From NCBI GenBank assembly GCA_009693435.1, contig SHXF01000005.1, positions 1-64,000 on the forward strand: 64,000 bases of DNA. Direction: 5' to 3'. Each line of letters opens with the position of its first letter. The stretch's first letter is position 1. The translations under genes and the position numbers were made by a program. Below, in pieces: positions 25,769 through 33,816 of this stretch. The notes beneath the pieces are model-generated. The model searched no databases. It saw only the letters and a list, made by a program, of their open reading frames with translations, and was not told the DNA's origin. The DNA is from Betaproteobacteria bacterium (GTDB lineage: Bacteria > Pseudomonadota > Gammaproteobacteria > Burkholderiales > SG8-39).

Positions 25769-26289
25769 GCAAGGCCACGATGGATACGCTTTCAGGGTTT
25801 ATTGATGCCGTGGTCCAGAATTGGGAGCTCCTTGCGTACGCGGTTACTACTGCTGGGGCTGGAGCTGTGCTGCTTGTCCAAGTGCTGACAATATGGAAGT
25901 TGAAATTGGAGATCGAAAAGCTCAAAGCGGTGGTCGCAAAGCCTGATCCCTTGCCTCAAGTAGTAGTCGCTACGGCCGCAGACCTTCAGCGCGAGATTGA
26001 GTTGCGACGCGCACGTTTCGAGAAAGAGCGCAACAAGATGCATGGGTGGGATGCCGCTGGGCTAATGGCACTTTCTGGTGCGTTGTTTGCTAACCTACCT
26101 ATGCTCATCTATTTGCTGCTAGGAGCGCTAACAATCGCCGTCGGCCTCGCTATCATCGGTATGCGTTTGGATCGGAAACAGGAGGTTCTGTTGGCAAAGC
26201 TCAGTCACCGCGCAGCCAATAGTGCGCTCTAACAAGCCAATGGAGCGGACGCCTCCGTGCTGCGCACTTCGGCGCCGCTCATCGGCACG
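25762..26289 (+). mobile_element. Integron gene cassette A
   Basis: The cassette starts TTAGAGCGCA and its attC site begins with the exact complement TGCGCTCTAA at 26223-26232, so the ends would pair as in an excised cassette circle. It carries one small gene, 25780-26232. Its 3' boundary is the G before TTGAGC at 26290. Confidence 0.78.
25780..26232 (+). CDS. Cassette-encoded membrane protein of unknown function
   Basis: This 150-residue protein has a membrane segment at about 17-38, a charged helical region at 39-88 likely to form a coiled coil, and two closely spaced hydrophobic segments at about 92-128. Its C-terminal tail is short and cytoplasmic or periplasmic. It ends with the stop codon inside the attC R'' box. 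I do not recognise a family. Base composition looks lower in GC than the flanking genes, which fits a cassette of foreign origin. Confidence 0.72.
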   Translation: MDTLSGFIDAVVQNWELLAYAVTTAGAGAVLLVQVLTIWKLKLEIEKLKAVVAKPDPLPQVVVATAADLQREIELRRARFEKERNKMHGWDAAGLMALSGALFANLPMLIYLLLGALTIAVGLAIIGMRLDRKQEVLLAKLSHRAANSAL

Positions 26290-26295
26290 TTGAGC
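26227..26295. other. attC-like site of cassette A
   Basis: The site runs from CTCTAAC (26227-26233) to GTTGAGC (26289-26295), about 69 bases. The arms AAGCCAATGGAGCGGACGCC and GGCGCCGCTCATCGGCAC pair as an imperfect hairpin, as in attC sites. The first base deviates from the RYYYAAC consensus, but it pairs with the matching deviation at the cassette start. Confidence 0.72.
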
Positions 26296-26991
26296 GGCAC
26301 TCGAAGTGCGATGAAGTTCAACTGGTTACTTGCTGCGGCACTACTTCTCTCGCCGACCGCCGCTGTCGCCGACAATGAGGCCCGTAACACGACTCGTATT
26401 TTCGCCAGCCGGTACGGCAACTGCTTCGCCAAGTCGGTACCGATGGAGACGTACGGCGAGAAAGGCGTGACCAAGGTATTCTTGGTTGGAGCGGGAACGG
26501 ACAGACTAGTGCATACCTACAACTGGTACGCGCCGCAGGTCTTCCTGGAGTGCAACGTCGCGCCCGCCGGCAAACCGGTGGCTGTCTCCGTTGCTCGCAT
26601 CGGTCCGTGGCCCCGTGGACGACGCGCAAACGCGTCTGATCTGGCCATCGCCTTTTATCGCGGTGGCCAACTTCTCAAACGGTACTCAACTCTCGACATC
26701 GCGGACGCCCCCGACAATGTAAGCGCCAGCGTGTCGCACTACAGCGTGTTGGACCACATTGATGGTTACCGCTGGGGAACCGGCAATGAATATAGCTTTC
26801 AAGTGCGGACCGTTGACGGAAGGAGCCTCTCCTTTGACGCTGCAACGGGTGCGCTCATTGGGAATCATTCCATGGGCATGTCCATTCCTCAGAGGCACCG
26901 GTGACCTGCCGCCCAACTCGGCGCTCAACCTCGTTCGCATCGCTTACTGGACGCTGCGCGATAAAGGCGCGCAGCGCCGGTTAGCTCTACG
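26290..26991 (+). mobile_element. Integron gene cassette B
   Basis: The cassette begins TTGAGCGGCA. Its attC begins TGCCGCCCAA at 26907-26916, which is complementary at nine of ten bases. One gene lies inside, at 26311-26904. The end is the G at 26991 before TTAGAT. Confidence 0.76.
26311..26904 (+). CDS. Cassette-encoded secreted protein of unknown function
   Basis: This 197-residue protein starts with a clear signal peptide (hydrophobic core 5-13, cleavage likely after AAVA at residue 20), so it is periplasmic or secreted. Two cysteines, C38 and C81, could form one disulfide bond. The rest is beta-rich by eye with no motif I recognise. The start at 26311 was chosen because the signal peptide begins there and the longer frame runs back into the attC site. 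Its stop is just before the cassette's own attC. Confidence 0.7.
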   Translation: MKFNWLLAAALLLSPTAAVADNEARNTTRIFASRYGNCFAKSVPMETYGEKGVTKVFLVGAGTDRLVHTYNWYAPQVFLECNVAPAGKPVAVSVARIGPWPRGRRANASDLAIAFYRGGQLLKRYSTLDIADAPDNVSASVSHYSVLDHIDGYRWGTGNEYSFQVRTVDGRSLSFDAATGALIGNHSMGMSIPQRHR

Positions 26992-26997
26992 TTAGAT
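26911..26997. other. attC-like site of cassette B
   Basis: The site runs from GCCCAAC (26911) to GTTAGAT (26991-26997), both exact matches to RYYYAAC and GTTRRRY. An internal hairpin with arms CGCTGCGCG and CGCGCAGCG lies at about 26952-26978. Outer arms CTCAACC and GGTTAGC support the fold. Confidence 0.8.
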
Positions 26998-27563
26998 CGC
27001 AAAACAAGGAGAATCGCATGCAGGACATATTTCTGGCCACGATCCAGCACGCGTCCTGGCCCATAGCAATTCTTATCGCGCTCTTTGTCCTGCGGAAAGA
27101 GGTACGGTCGCTCCTGGGCAGAATTCGAGGATTCAAGGCCGGTAAAGTCGAACTCAAATTCAATGAGGAATTGGAACAGCAAGGATTCACGAAAAAGCAA
27201 CTGGCCACGTTACGGACGCTGACAGCGGACGAGATTGACCTCTTTCTTCTGGTCTCGTTCTCGGAAGCACCGAACTTCAGATACCAAACTGGTATTGACC
27301 CGGCAATATTTCGCCAACACATGTCGCGCTTAGAAGAATCCGGCCTGCTGACAATCACAAATCCAGAGAATGACGGTAGCAACCTGCTACATAACTTGAC
27401 GCCTTTAGGCCGACGCGCGCGCTCACTATTCGTAAATAGTACGGTCGAACTCCTCAGGAAATCTACGTAAGGTGCGTTGCGATCTAACCTTTAGCTGGCG
27501 CGGACGGGCCGGAAGCACCGTGCCATTCATCGTCGCCGTGCTGGCCCGCCGCACAGCACAACG
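26992..27563 (+). mobile_element. Integron gene cassette C
   Basis: The cassette begins TTAGATCGCA and its attC begins with the perfect complement TGCGATCTAA at 27478-27487. It holds one gene, 27018-27470. The end is G27563 before TTAAGT. Confidence 0.82.
27018..27470 (+). CDS. Cassette-encoded membrane-tethered protein, possible winged helix
   Basis: This 150-residue protein has an N-terminal membrane segment (about residues 13-26), a basic stretch at 27-45, and a soluble C-terminal part. The C-terminal part has helices and the pattern HMSRLEESGLLTI followed by NLTPLGRRARSLF, which resembles the recognition-helix and wing region of a winged-helix DNA-binding fold. An AAGGAG ribosome site lies seven bases before the ATG. 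No family is recognised; the winged-helix call is by pattern only. Confidence 0.7.
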   Translation: MQDIFLATIQHASWPIAILIALFVLRKEVRSLLGRIRGFKAGKVELKFNEELEQQGFTKKQLATLRTLTADEIDLFLLVSFSEAPNFRYQTGIDPAIFRQHMSRLEESGLLTITNPENDGSNLLHNLTPLGRRARSLFVNSTVELLRKST

Positions 27564-27569
27564 TTAAGT
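27482..27569. other. attC-like site of cassette C
   Basis: The site runs from ATCTAAC (27482) to GTTAAGT (27563-27569), both within consensus. Arms GGCGCGGACGGGCC and GGCCCGCCGC pair imperfectly with one unpaired base, like the extrahelical base that directs attC strand choice. No further cassette follows; the next sequence is an IS remnant. Confidence 0.8.
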
Positions 27570-27634
27570 CATGGCGAACGACCGCAATGGACCGTATCCC
27601 GACAGGGAGTGTGGTGGCGCTTAGCAAAACATGG

Positions 27635-28105
27635 ATTCCGTAAATTCGGTCTGAACGATTTTGCGATTTTCGGCTGGCCGGAGCGATGAGGGCGCGTAGC
27701 GCCGAAAGAGCGCAGAACGGTCGCAAATCGCTGCGCCGCGATCGGGGCGTGCGGCAGGCGGATCCATCGAGGCATCATAAATCCTGACCTCGAAGGAATC
27801 CTTGAAATGGCTCAACGTGTAGCACACAATCCCCTGCAAGATGCTTTCACCACACTTCTCAACCACGCACGGACTGGACGGTGCCGGCGATGCCCTGCGC
27901 ATCCTGGTGATGAGGCCAGCAAGATCGAGCGCGGGAACTTCCGCAACGCCGGCGCCTACGAGCGCAGCGCCGAGAGGGTGGATTACGCCAAAGGCTTCAA
28001 GCCCAAGAGCATGCAGACCCGCCTGGGCGAGATCATCTTCGCCGTGCCGCAGGTACGCGGCGGCGGCTTCTACCCGAAACCGTCTTCGGCCAATTTACAG
28101 AAAAG
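27635..28105 (+). mobile_element. Internally deleted IS256-family insertion sequence
   Basis: The left end TTCCGTAAATTCGG near 27637 and the right end near 28088-28105 (reverse complement TTCTGTAAATTGGCCG) are imperfect inverted repeats. Between them is the first part of a transposase: MAQRVAHNPLQDAF ..., the GAYERSAERVDYAKGFKPK motif of IS256 transposases and TRLGEIIFAVPQVRGGGFYP. Two compensating frameshifts occur near residues 20-35, and the coding frame ends after about 90 residues of an expected 400. The element is dead unless mobilised in trans. No target-site duplication was found. Confidence 0.75.
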
Positions 28106-28126
28106 AAGTTGCACAACCGTCGTGGG

Positions 28127-28308
28127 GATCCGCTTGCCGCTGCACTGAAGGGCGCGCTCGGCGATGCGGCGTTCTCGAAGCGGCTGGCGGAATTCGGCGT
28201 GCAGCTGGTGGCAGCCGATCGCGTCGGGCCGGACGGATTCGCGGCCTATTTCCGTTCCAAAGGAAATGGGCGCCGGTGATCGAGGCGGCGGGCATCTATG
28301 CGGACTGA
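28127..28308 (+). pseudogene. 3' stub of a TctC/Bug receptor gene
   Basis: The frame reads AALKGALGDAAFSKRLAEFG, then a region ending FAAYFRS. After a one-base deletion near 28262 it continues WAPVIEAAGIYAD in another frame. This is the C-terminal helix pair of Bug proteins. The first 250 or so residues are missing; the deleted IS256 copy and the cassette array occupy the position where they would be. Confidence 0.78.
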
Positions 28309-28353
28309 TGCGCGCTTGCGCGACCGGATGCACATCGGATCCGTCCGTTGCTC

Positions 28354-29517
28354 ATGAAGCTGCTTCGCAACATCCGCGTGCTTGACCTGGGAGGCTTCAT
28401 CACCGGGCCGTACACCGCAATGCTGTTGGCCGATTTCGGCGCGGACGTGGTGAAAGTGGAGCGACCGGGCGGCGACCCGTTCCGCGCGCTGCGCGACGAT
28501 CTCTACAGCCCGCAGTTCCAGGCGCACAACCGCAACAAGCGTTCGCTGCTGCTTGATTACGCCCGCCCCGAGGGACTGGAGGCGCTGATGCTTCTGGTTG
28601 GCGCGGCCGATGTGCTGGTGCTCAACAGCCGTCCCGGCGTGCCGGAGAGACTCGGCATCGGCTACGAGGCACTGCGCGCGATAAACCCGCGCCTTGTCTA
28701 CTGCTCGATCACCGGTTTCGGGCCCGACGGGCCCTATGCCGACCGCCCGGCCTTCGACAACGTCGGCCAGGCGCTCTCGGGCTGGATGAGCCGCTATCGC
28801 CAGGGTGACGAACCGCGGGCGATCGGTCCCGCGATCGCCGACCCGGTCACCGCCCATTACGCGGCGATGGGTGTGCTGGCTGCGCTGCACGAGCGCGCCA
28901 GCACCGGCCACGGCCACCTGGTGGAGGTCAACATGCTCGAGGCGACGCTGTCCTTTGGCACCGAGGCACTGTCGCACTACCTCGCCTCGGGCAAACCGGT
29001 GCCGATCTACCTTCGCGGCGCGAACTCGCAGGCCTACAACCTCACCTGCAGGGACGGCAGGCGCATCGGCCTGCATATTTCCTCGCCCGACAAGTTCTGG
29101 CAGTCCCTCTGCCGCGCGATCGGGCGGCCCGACTGGGCGGAGAAGTACGCGAGCCGCGCTGCGCGCATGCGCGACTACGAGGCGATCGCCTTCGAGCTGA
29201 AGGAAATCTTCCTCACCCGGAACCGCGAGGAGTGGATTCTCCTGCTCGAGCGCGAGGATGTGCCGTTTGCGCCCGAGAACGAACTGCAGGAACTGGAGGG
29301 CGATCCGCAGATCCGCCATCTCGATGTGTTCCATGAATTGCAGCATCCGGAGAAAGGCACGATCCGCACCACGCACCGGCCGGTGCATGTCGATGCGTCG
29401 CGCGATGTGGATTTTCGCCCGCCGCCGGTACTGGGTGAGCATTCCGATGAGGTGCTGCGAGAGGCGGGCCTCGCGCCGGATCGCATCGCGCGCCTGCGCC
29501 AGCTCGGCATCGTCTGA
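28354..29517 (+). CDS. CaiB/BaiF-family CoA transferase
   Basis: This 387-residue class III CoA transferase moves CoA from an acyl donor to a free acid. Family marks are VLDLGGFITGPYTAMLLADFGADVVKVE (residues about 10-37, described as a block), the KRSLLLDYA segment and the catalytic aspartate in PAIADPVTAHYAAMG. The ATG at 28354 was chosen over a TTG two codons upstream. It is followed by an acyl-CoA dehydrogenase and a crotonase on the same strand, as in cai-type operons. Confidence 0.92.
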   Translation: MKLLRNIRVLDLGGFITGPYTAMLLADFGADVVKVERPGGDPFRALRDDLYSPQFQAHNRNKRSLLLDYARPEGLEALMLLVGAADVLVLNSRPGVPERLGIGYEALRAINPRLVYCSITGFGPDGPYADRPAFDNVGQALSGWMSRYRQGDEPRAIGPAIADPVTAHYAAMGVLAALHERASTGHGHLVEVNMLEATLSFGTEALSHYLASGKPVPIYLRGANSQAYNLTCRDGRRIGLHISSPDKFWQSLCRAIGRPDWAEKYASRAARMRDYEAIAFELKEIFLTRNREEWILLLEREDVPFAPENELQELEGDPQIRHLDVFHELQHPEKGTIRTTHRPVHVDASRDVDFRPPPVLGEHSDEVLREAGLAPDRIARLRQLGIV

Positions 29518-29530
29518 CAGCGGAGGCGGC

Positions 29531-30682
29531 ATGGACTTTACCTTCACCGAAGAGCAGAACCTATTGCGCGAGAGCGTGCGCCGCCGCATGGATACGATCG
29601 CCACTTCCGAATACTGCCGCCGCCTGGACGAGGAGCAGACCTACCCCTACGAACTCTACGATGCCTGGGTGGAGATGGGTCTGCTGCGCATGCCGTTCCC
29701 CGAGGAGTACGGCGGGCTCGGCGGCAATGCGATCGACATCACCATCATCGCGGAGGAACTCGGGCGCAAGAGCTTCGACCTGTTCACCGCCTACAGCAAC
29801 TGCGTGTTCTGCGGGCTGAACGTGGCGCGCATGGGCAGCGAGGAACAGCGCAGTCGCTGGATCCCGCGCATCCTCTCGGGCGAGGTGAAAATGTCGGTGT
29901 CGATGTCCGAGCCCGGCGCGGGTTCCGATGTCGGGGCGATGCGCACCAGCGCACGGCGCGACGGCGATCACTGGGTGATCAGCGGGCAGAAGCTCTGGGC
30001 CACCGGCGCAGGGGCGAAGAACAACGTGATCAACGTCTATGCGAAGACCGATCCGCAGGCGAAATACCGCAAGGGGATATCGCTTTTCCTCGTGGACAAC
30101 GACACGCCCGGCCTGAAGCTGCGAAAGCTCGACATGCTCGGCCGGCGCGGCGTGGGCACCTACGAGATCTTCTTTGACGACGTCCGTGTGCCGGCGGACC
30201 GGCTTGTCGGCGGCGAGAACCGGGGCTGGGACTGCGTGCTGAGCGGCCTGCAGGTCGAGCGCATGACCATCGCCGCCGGCTACTGCGGCAACCTCGAGGC
30301 GATCCTCGAACTGGCGCTCGGTTACGCGAAGGAGAGAAAGCAGTTCGGCCGGCCGATCGGCAGCTTCCAGGCGATCGCGCACCTGCTCGCCGACATGCAA
30401 ACCGAGGTGGAGGCGGCGAAAATGCTCACCTGGCGTGCTGCCTGGATGCTCGCTTCGGGCAAGGACGCAGTGCGCGAAATAACCATGGCAAAACTCTTCG
30501 CCTCGGAGACGCAGGTGAAGATTGTCAATCAGGGCATGCAGATCATGGGTGCCTGCGGCTACAGCATGGAGTACGACATGCAGCGCTTTTTCCGTGATGC
30601 GCGTGCCTCGACCATAGGGGCGGGCACCTCGCAGATGCAGCGCAACCTGATCGCGAACCTGATGGGATTGAAGGTGCAGTAA
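29531..30682 (+). CDS. Acyl-CoA dehydrogenase
   Basis: This 383-residue FAD enzyme oxidises an acyl-CoA to an enoyl-CoA or runs the reverse as a reductase. It has MSEPGAGSD for FAD binding, RKQFGRPIG and QIMGACGYSMEYDMQR near the C-terminus. The usual catalytic glutamate of medium-chain enzymes (Y-E-G-T) is replaced by IGAGTSQ. E243 in LQVERMTIAAG matches the catalytic glutamate of isovaleryl-CoA and long-chain types. The start ATG is 13 bases after the CoA transferase stop, with GGAGG before it. Confidence 0.93.
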   Translation: MDFTFTEEQNLLRESVRRRMDTIATSEYCRRLDEEQTYPYELYDAWVEMGLLRMPFPEEYGGLGGNAIDITIIAEELGRKSFDLFTAYSNCVFCGLNVARMGSEEQRSRWIPRILSGEVKMSVSMSEPGAGSDVGAMRTSARRDGDHWVISGQKLWATGAGAKNNVINVYAKTDPQAKYRKGISLFLVDNDTPGLKLRKLDMLGRRGVGTYEIFFDDVRVPADRLVGGENRGWDCVLSGLQVERMTIAAGYCGNLEAILELALGYAKERKQFGRPIGSFQAIAHLLADMQTEVEAAKMLTWRAAWMLASGKDAVREITMAKLFASETQVKIVNQGMQIMGACGYSMEYDMQRFFRDARASTIGAGTSQMQRNLIANLMGLKVQ

Positions 30683-30751
30683 ATACGGCGCATTATGCAA
30701 ACACGCAAGTCGAAAAAAACACAGTCGGCAACGGCAAATAGAGGAGTCTGA

Positions 30752-31591
30752 ATGTCCGTCACCTGGAAACTGCTCAAGGAATGGCCCGAGCTCTATCTCG
30801 AGCGCATGGACGACGCCGGGGTTGCCCGGATCGTTCTCAACCGCCCGGCGAAGCGCAACGCGCAGAACGGGACGATGGTCGGGTATTTTTTCGAGGCGCT
30901 GGAGATCATCCGCGCCGACAAGGGTCTGAAGGTTGTCATCACCAAGGGCGAGGGCCCGTCCTACAGCGCCGGGCTTGACCTGCATTTTCTGCACCATCTC
31001 GACCATGAGCCGCTGCGCGATTTCGACCGTCCGGCGATCACCACGAAACTGAACGAGGAATTTCGCGATTTCCCGCGCATCACCATCGCCCAGGTGCACG
31101 GCTACTGTCTCGGCGGGTCGATGGGGCTGATGAATGTGCATGACCTCGTGATCGCGGCCGAGGACGCGCAGATCGGCATGCCCGAGATGCCGCGCGGGAG
31201 CTTCGGCGAAATCGCCACCAGCACCCTGTTTCATGCGCAGATCCCGATCAAGAAAGCCTCGCTGATCGCGCTCACCGCACGCAACATGAGCGGCATCGAG
31301 GCGGAGCGGATCGGCCTGGTGTCGATGTGTGCCCCGGCCGCCTCGCTCGAGGAAACCACCAACGGCATCGCGCGGCAGATCGCCACCTGCCACCTCGCGC
31401 CGCTGCAGCATCACAAGATCGCGGTGCAGATGGGGCGCGATTTTTCGCTGCGCGACGCGATTCGCCTCGACCAGCTGGTAGGCGAACGCCAGTCGATTGC
31501 GGTCGACCCGACCGGGGACGTGGACGGCTGGCTGCAGGCCAAAAAGGCAAAAGCGGACTACACGCGACCGGACATGGAGGACGTGGAGTAG
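30752..31591 (+). CDS. Crotonase (enoyl-CoA hydratase/isomerase) family protein
   Basis: This 279-residue crotonase-fold protein has YSAGLDLHFLHH for CoA binding and HGYCLGGSMGLM for the oxyanion hole. Of the two catalytic glutamates of true hydratases, the first position is G125 while the second, E145 in MPEMPRG, is kept. That pattern is seen in isomerases rather than hydratases. It follows a CaiB-like and an acyl-CoA dehydrogenase gene by about 70 bases. Confidence 0.9.
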   Translation: MSVTWKLLKEWPELYLERMDDAGVARIVLNRPAKRNAQNGTMVGYFFEALEIIRADKGLKVVITKGEGPSYSAGLDLHFLHHLDHEPLRDFDRPAITTKLNEEFRDFPRITIAQVHGYCLGGSMGLMNVHDLVIAAEDAQIGMPEMPRGSFGEIATSTLFHAQIPIKKASLIALTARNMSGIEAERIGLVSMCAPAASLEETTNGIARQIATCHLAPLQHHKIAVQMGRDFSLRDAIRLDQLVGERQSIAVDPTGDVDGWLQAKKAKADYTRPDMEDVE

Positions 31592-31667
31592 GCCTGCGTT
31601 GGCAAGGGGGAAGCGGTCAGGTTCGCCGCGGGGTTCCAGTGATGATTCACCACTGCAAGGAAGAAAC

Positions 31668-32645
31668 ATGAGCATGCGCAAATGTCTGGCGCTGTTGCTG
31701 TTCTGTATCGCCACCGGCCTGTCGGGCGGTGCATCCGCCCAGGGGCAGTATCCGAACAGGCCGGTGAAGTTCGTCGTGTCCTTTCTCGCAGGAGGCGGTC
31801 CCGATGTGGTTGCGCGCCTGCTTGCGAACGAGTTGACGATCCGATTCGGAAAGCAGTTCATCGTCGAGAACCGCGCGGGTTCGGGAGGCAGCATCGGTGC
31901 GGCCTATGTCGCGAAATCCACGCCGGACGGCTACACGCTGTTCTTCGCCACCGAGGCGCCGCTGGTCACCAATCCGCTTCTGTACAAGTCGTTGGGTTAC
32001 GACACGCTCAAGGACTTCATACCGATCACGGCGCTGGTAAAAACCGCGTTTTACGTGATTGCCTGTCCGAAGCTGCCGGTGTCCACGCTGGGCGAGCTTG
32101 CGGCGCATGCCCGCAAGACGCCGACCACCTACGCCTCCACCGGTCACGGCACCACCATGAACCTCGCCGGCGAGATGCTGAAAAAAGGCATGTCCTTCGA
32201 CATGACCCACGTACCCTACAAGGGCGTGCCGCCGGCGATGGCCGACATCATGAGCTGCACCGTGGACGTGGGCTTCGGCGCCTACGGCTCGGCGCTGCCG
32301 CTGATCAAGGGCGGCAAGGTCAAGGCGCTGGCGGTATCCACGCCGTCGCGGGTGGCCGATACGCCGGATGTGCCCACCTTGCGCGAATCGGGGTTCGCCA
32401 GCCTCGAGCAGATCGAGTCCTCCTTCAGTCTTGTCGCACCCGCCGGCACGCCGCAGCCGATCATCGATCTGCTCTTCACCGAGGTGGTGAAGATCATGAA
32501 AACGAAGGCCATGAACGACAAGATGACCGAGCGCGGCATCACCGTGCAGGTGAGCGACTCGCCGGCGGAATTCACCAACTGGATCATCGCCGCCTCCAAG
32601 CGCTACAAGGCCATCATCGATGACGCGAAAATTACGATCGAATAG
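31668..32645 (+). CDS. TctC/Bug-family tripartite tricarboxylate receptor
   Basis: This periplasmic receptor has 325 residues and a signal peptide ending at ASAQG near residue 26. VSFLAGGGPDVVAR, VENRAGSGG and HVPYKGVPP mark the ligand loops. It starts at 31668 with AAGGAAG just upstream, 76 bases after the crotonase stop, so it likely belongs to the CaiB/dehydrogenase/crotonase operon and supplies its acid substrate. Confidence 0.93.
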   Translation: MSMRKCLALLLFCIATGLSGGASAQGQYPNRPVKFVVSFLAGGGPDVVARLLANELTIRFGKQFIVENRAGSGGSIGAAYVAKSTPDGYTLFFATEAPLVTNPLLYKSLGYDTLKDFIPITALVKTAFYVIACPKLPVSTLGELAAHARKTPTTYASTGHGTTMNLAGEMLKKGMSFDMTHVPYKGVPPAMADIMSCTVDVGFGAYGSALPLIKGGKVKALAVSTPSRVADTPDVPTLRESGFASLEQIESSFSLVAPAGTPQPIIDLLFTEVVKIMKTKAMNDKMTERGITVQVSDSPAEFTNWIIAASKRYKAIIDDAKITIE

Positions 32646-32674
32646 CCCGCCGGCCGCACCCCGGCATCACGCGT

Positions 32675-33655
32675 TTACTCCGCGCTCACTCCGGTTCGCC
32701 GTACCAGCTCGCCGTAGGTGCGGGCATCGGCGCGGATCATTTCGGCGATCTGCGCCGGCGACGCCAGCGCCGCCTCGAAGCCCAACCCATGCAGGCGCTC
32801 CAGAACGTCGGGCTCGCCGAGCTGCTTCGTCACATCCGCGTTGATACGCTGCACGATCGCGAGCGGCGTTCCGCGCGGCGCGAACAGCGCGAGCCAGGAT
32901 AGAGCCTCGAATCCCGCCGGTCCGCCCGCTTCCTCAACCGTCGGCACCTCGGGCAGCGCTTTGAGCCGCTGCTTCTTGGCGATCGCCAGAAACCTGATTC
33001 TCCCGGAATTGAGGAAAGGCAGCGCCGAACCCAGCGTGGACAGCGCCCAGGTAACGTCGCCGCTTGCGATCGCGACGTACAGCTGCGACTGATCCTTGAA
33101 CGGTACCGCGATCATCTTGGTCCCGGTCAGCAGCTCGAATTCGGCACTCTTCAAGTGGGGAGTGCTGCCGACGTTGGGCGTTGCATAGGTGATCCTCCCC
33201 GGATTGGCCCTGGCCGCTGCAATCAAGGCCTGAATGCCTTGATACGGGCCGGAAGCGGCGACCGCGACGAAGAACGAGGTCTCGTAGATCAGCGCCAGCG
33301 GCGTAAAGTCCCTTTCCGGGTCGTAAGGAAGTTTCTTGAACAGAGCCGGGTTGATGGCAACGTGCGCATTGCTCATGAGCAGGATGTCGTGGCCGTCGGG
33401 CGGGGCGTTCTTCACCGCCTCGATCGCAAGAAAGCCGGCGGCCCCCGGGCGCGCATCGACGATAACCTGCTGGCCCCAGATCCGGGACAACTTATCGCCG
33501 ATTACCCTCATGAACACCGTCGGCCCCGCGCCGGCCGAATAGGGAACGGCGACCTTCACGACCTTCGACGGAAAGGTCTGCGCCGGGCAGGCCGGGGCGA
33601 GCCACAGTGAGGAACTGGCCAGGCAAAATGCAAGGGTCCGGGAAATCACGGGCAT
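32675..33655 (-). CDS. TctC/Bug-family tripartite tricarboxylate receptor
   Basis: This 326-residue periplasmic receptor has a signal peptide ending near CPAQT. The ligand loop is divergent: VPYSAGAGPTVFMR replaces the usual PGG-D pattern, and VDARPGAAG replaces VENRxGAG. The substrate specificity may therefore differ. The ATG at 33655 is preferred; a TTG at 33667 would leave the AAGGAA ribosome site too close. The gene is convergent with the preceding Bug gene. Confidence 0.9.
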   Translation of the reverse strand: MPVISRTLAFCLASSSLWLAPACPAQTFPSKVVKVAVPYSAGAGPTVFMRVIGDKLSRIWGQQVIVDARPGAAGFLAIEAVKNAPPDGHDILLMSNAHVAINPALFKKLPYDPERDFTPLALIYETSFFVAVAASGPYQGIQALIAAARANPGRITYATPNVGSTPHLKSAEFELLTGTKMIAVPFKDQSQLYVAIASGDVTWALSTLGSALPFLNSGRIRFLAIAKKQRLKALPEVPTVEEAGGPAGFEALSWLALFAPRGTPLAIVQRINADVTKQLGEPDVLERLHGLGFEAALASPAQIAEMIRADARTYGELVRRTGVSAE

Positions 33656-33816
33656 AGTCTGGGGCAATTCCTTTCTGGCAGGTCAGGGTTCATGGATCTC
33701 GGCCGAGCCTGGACGCTATTTCCGTTCGCCGCAAAGCTGCTGAAACATTGCGGCTCGTCACTGGCGATCAAGATCTTCCGGTGCTCGAGGGCGGCCCCGT
33801 GCCACGCCGCGGTTCC

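Noticed and set aside
27807..28148. Intact small transposase gene
   Set aside because: The frame carries two frameshifts, covers only the N-terminal quarter of an IS256 transposase and is part of a deleted element.
29561..31894. 777-residue open frame on the minus strand
   Set aside because: It is antisense to the acyl-CoA dehydrogenase and crotonase genes, has no recognisable motif and reflects the high GC content.
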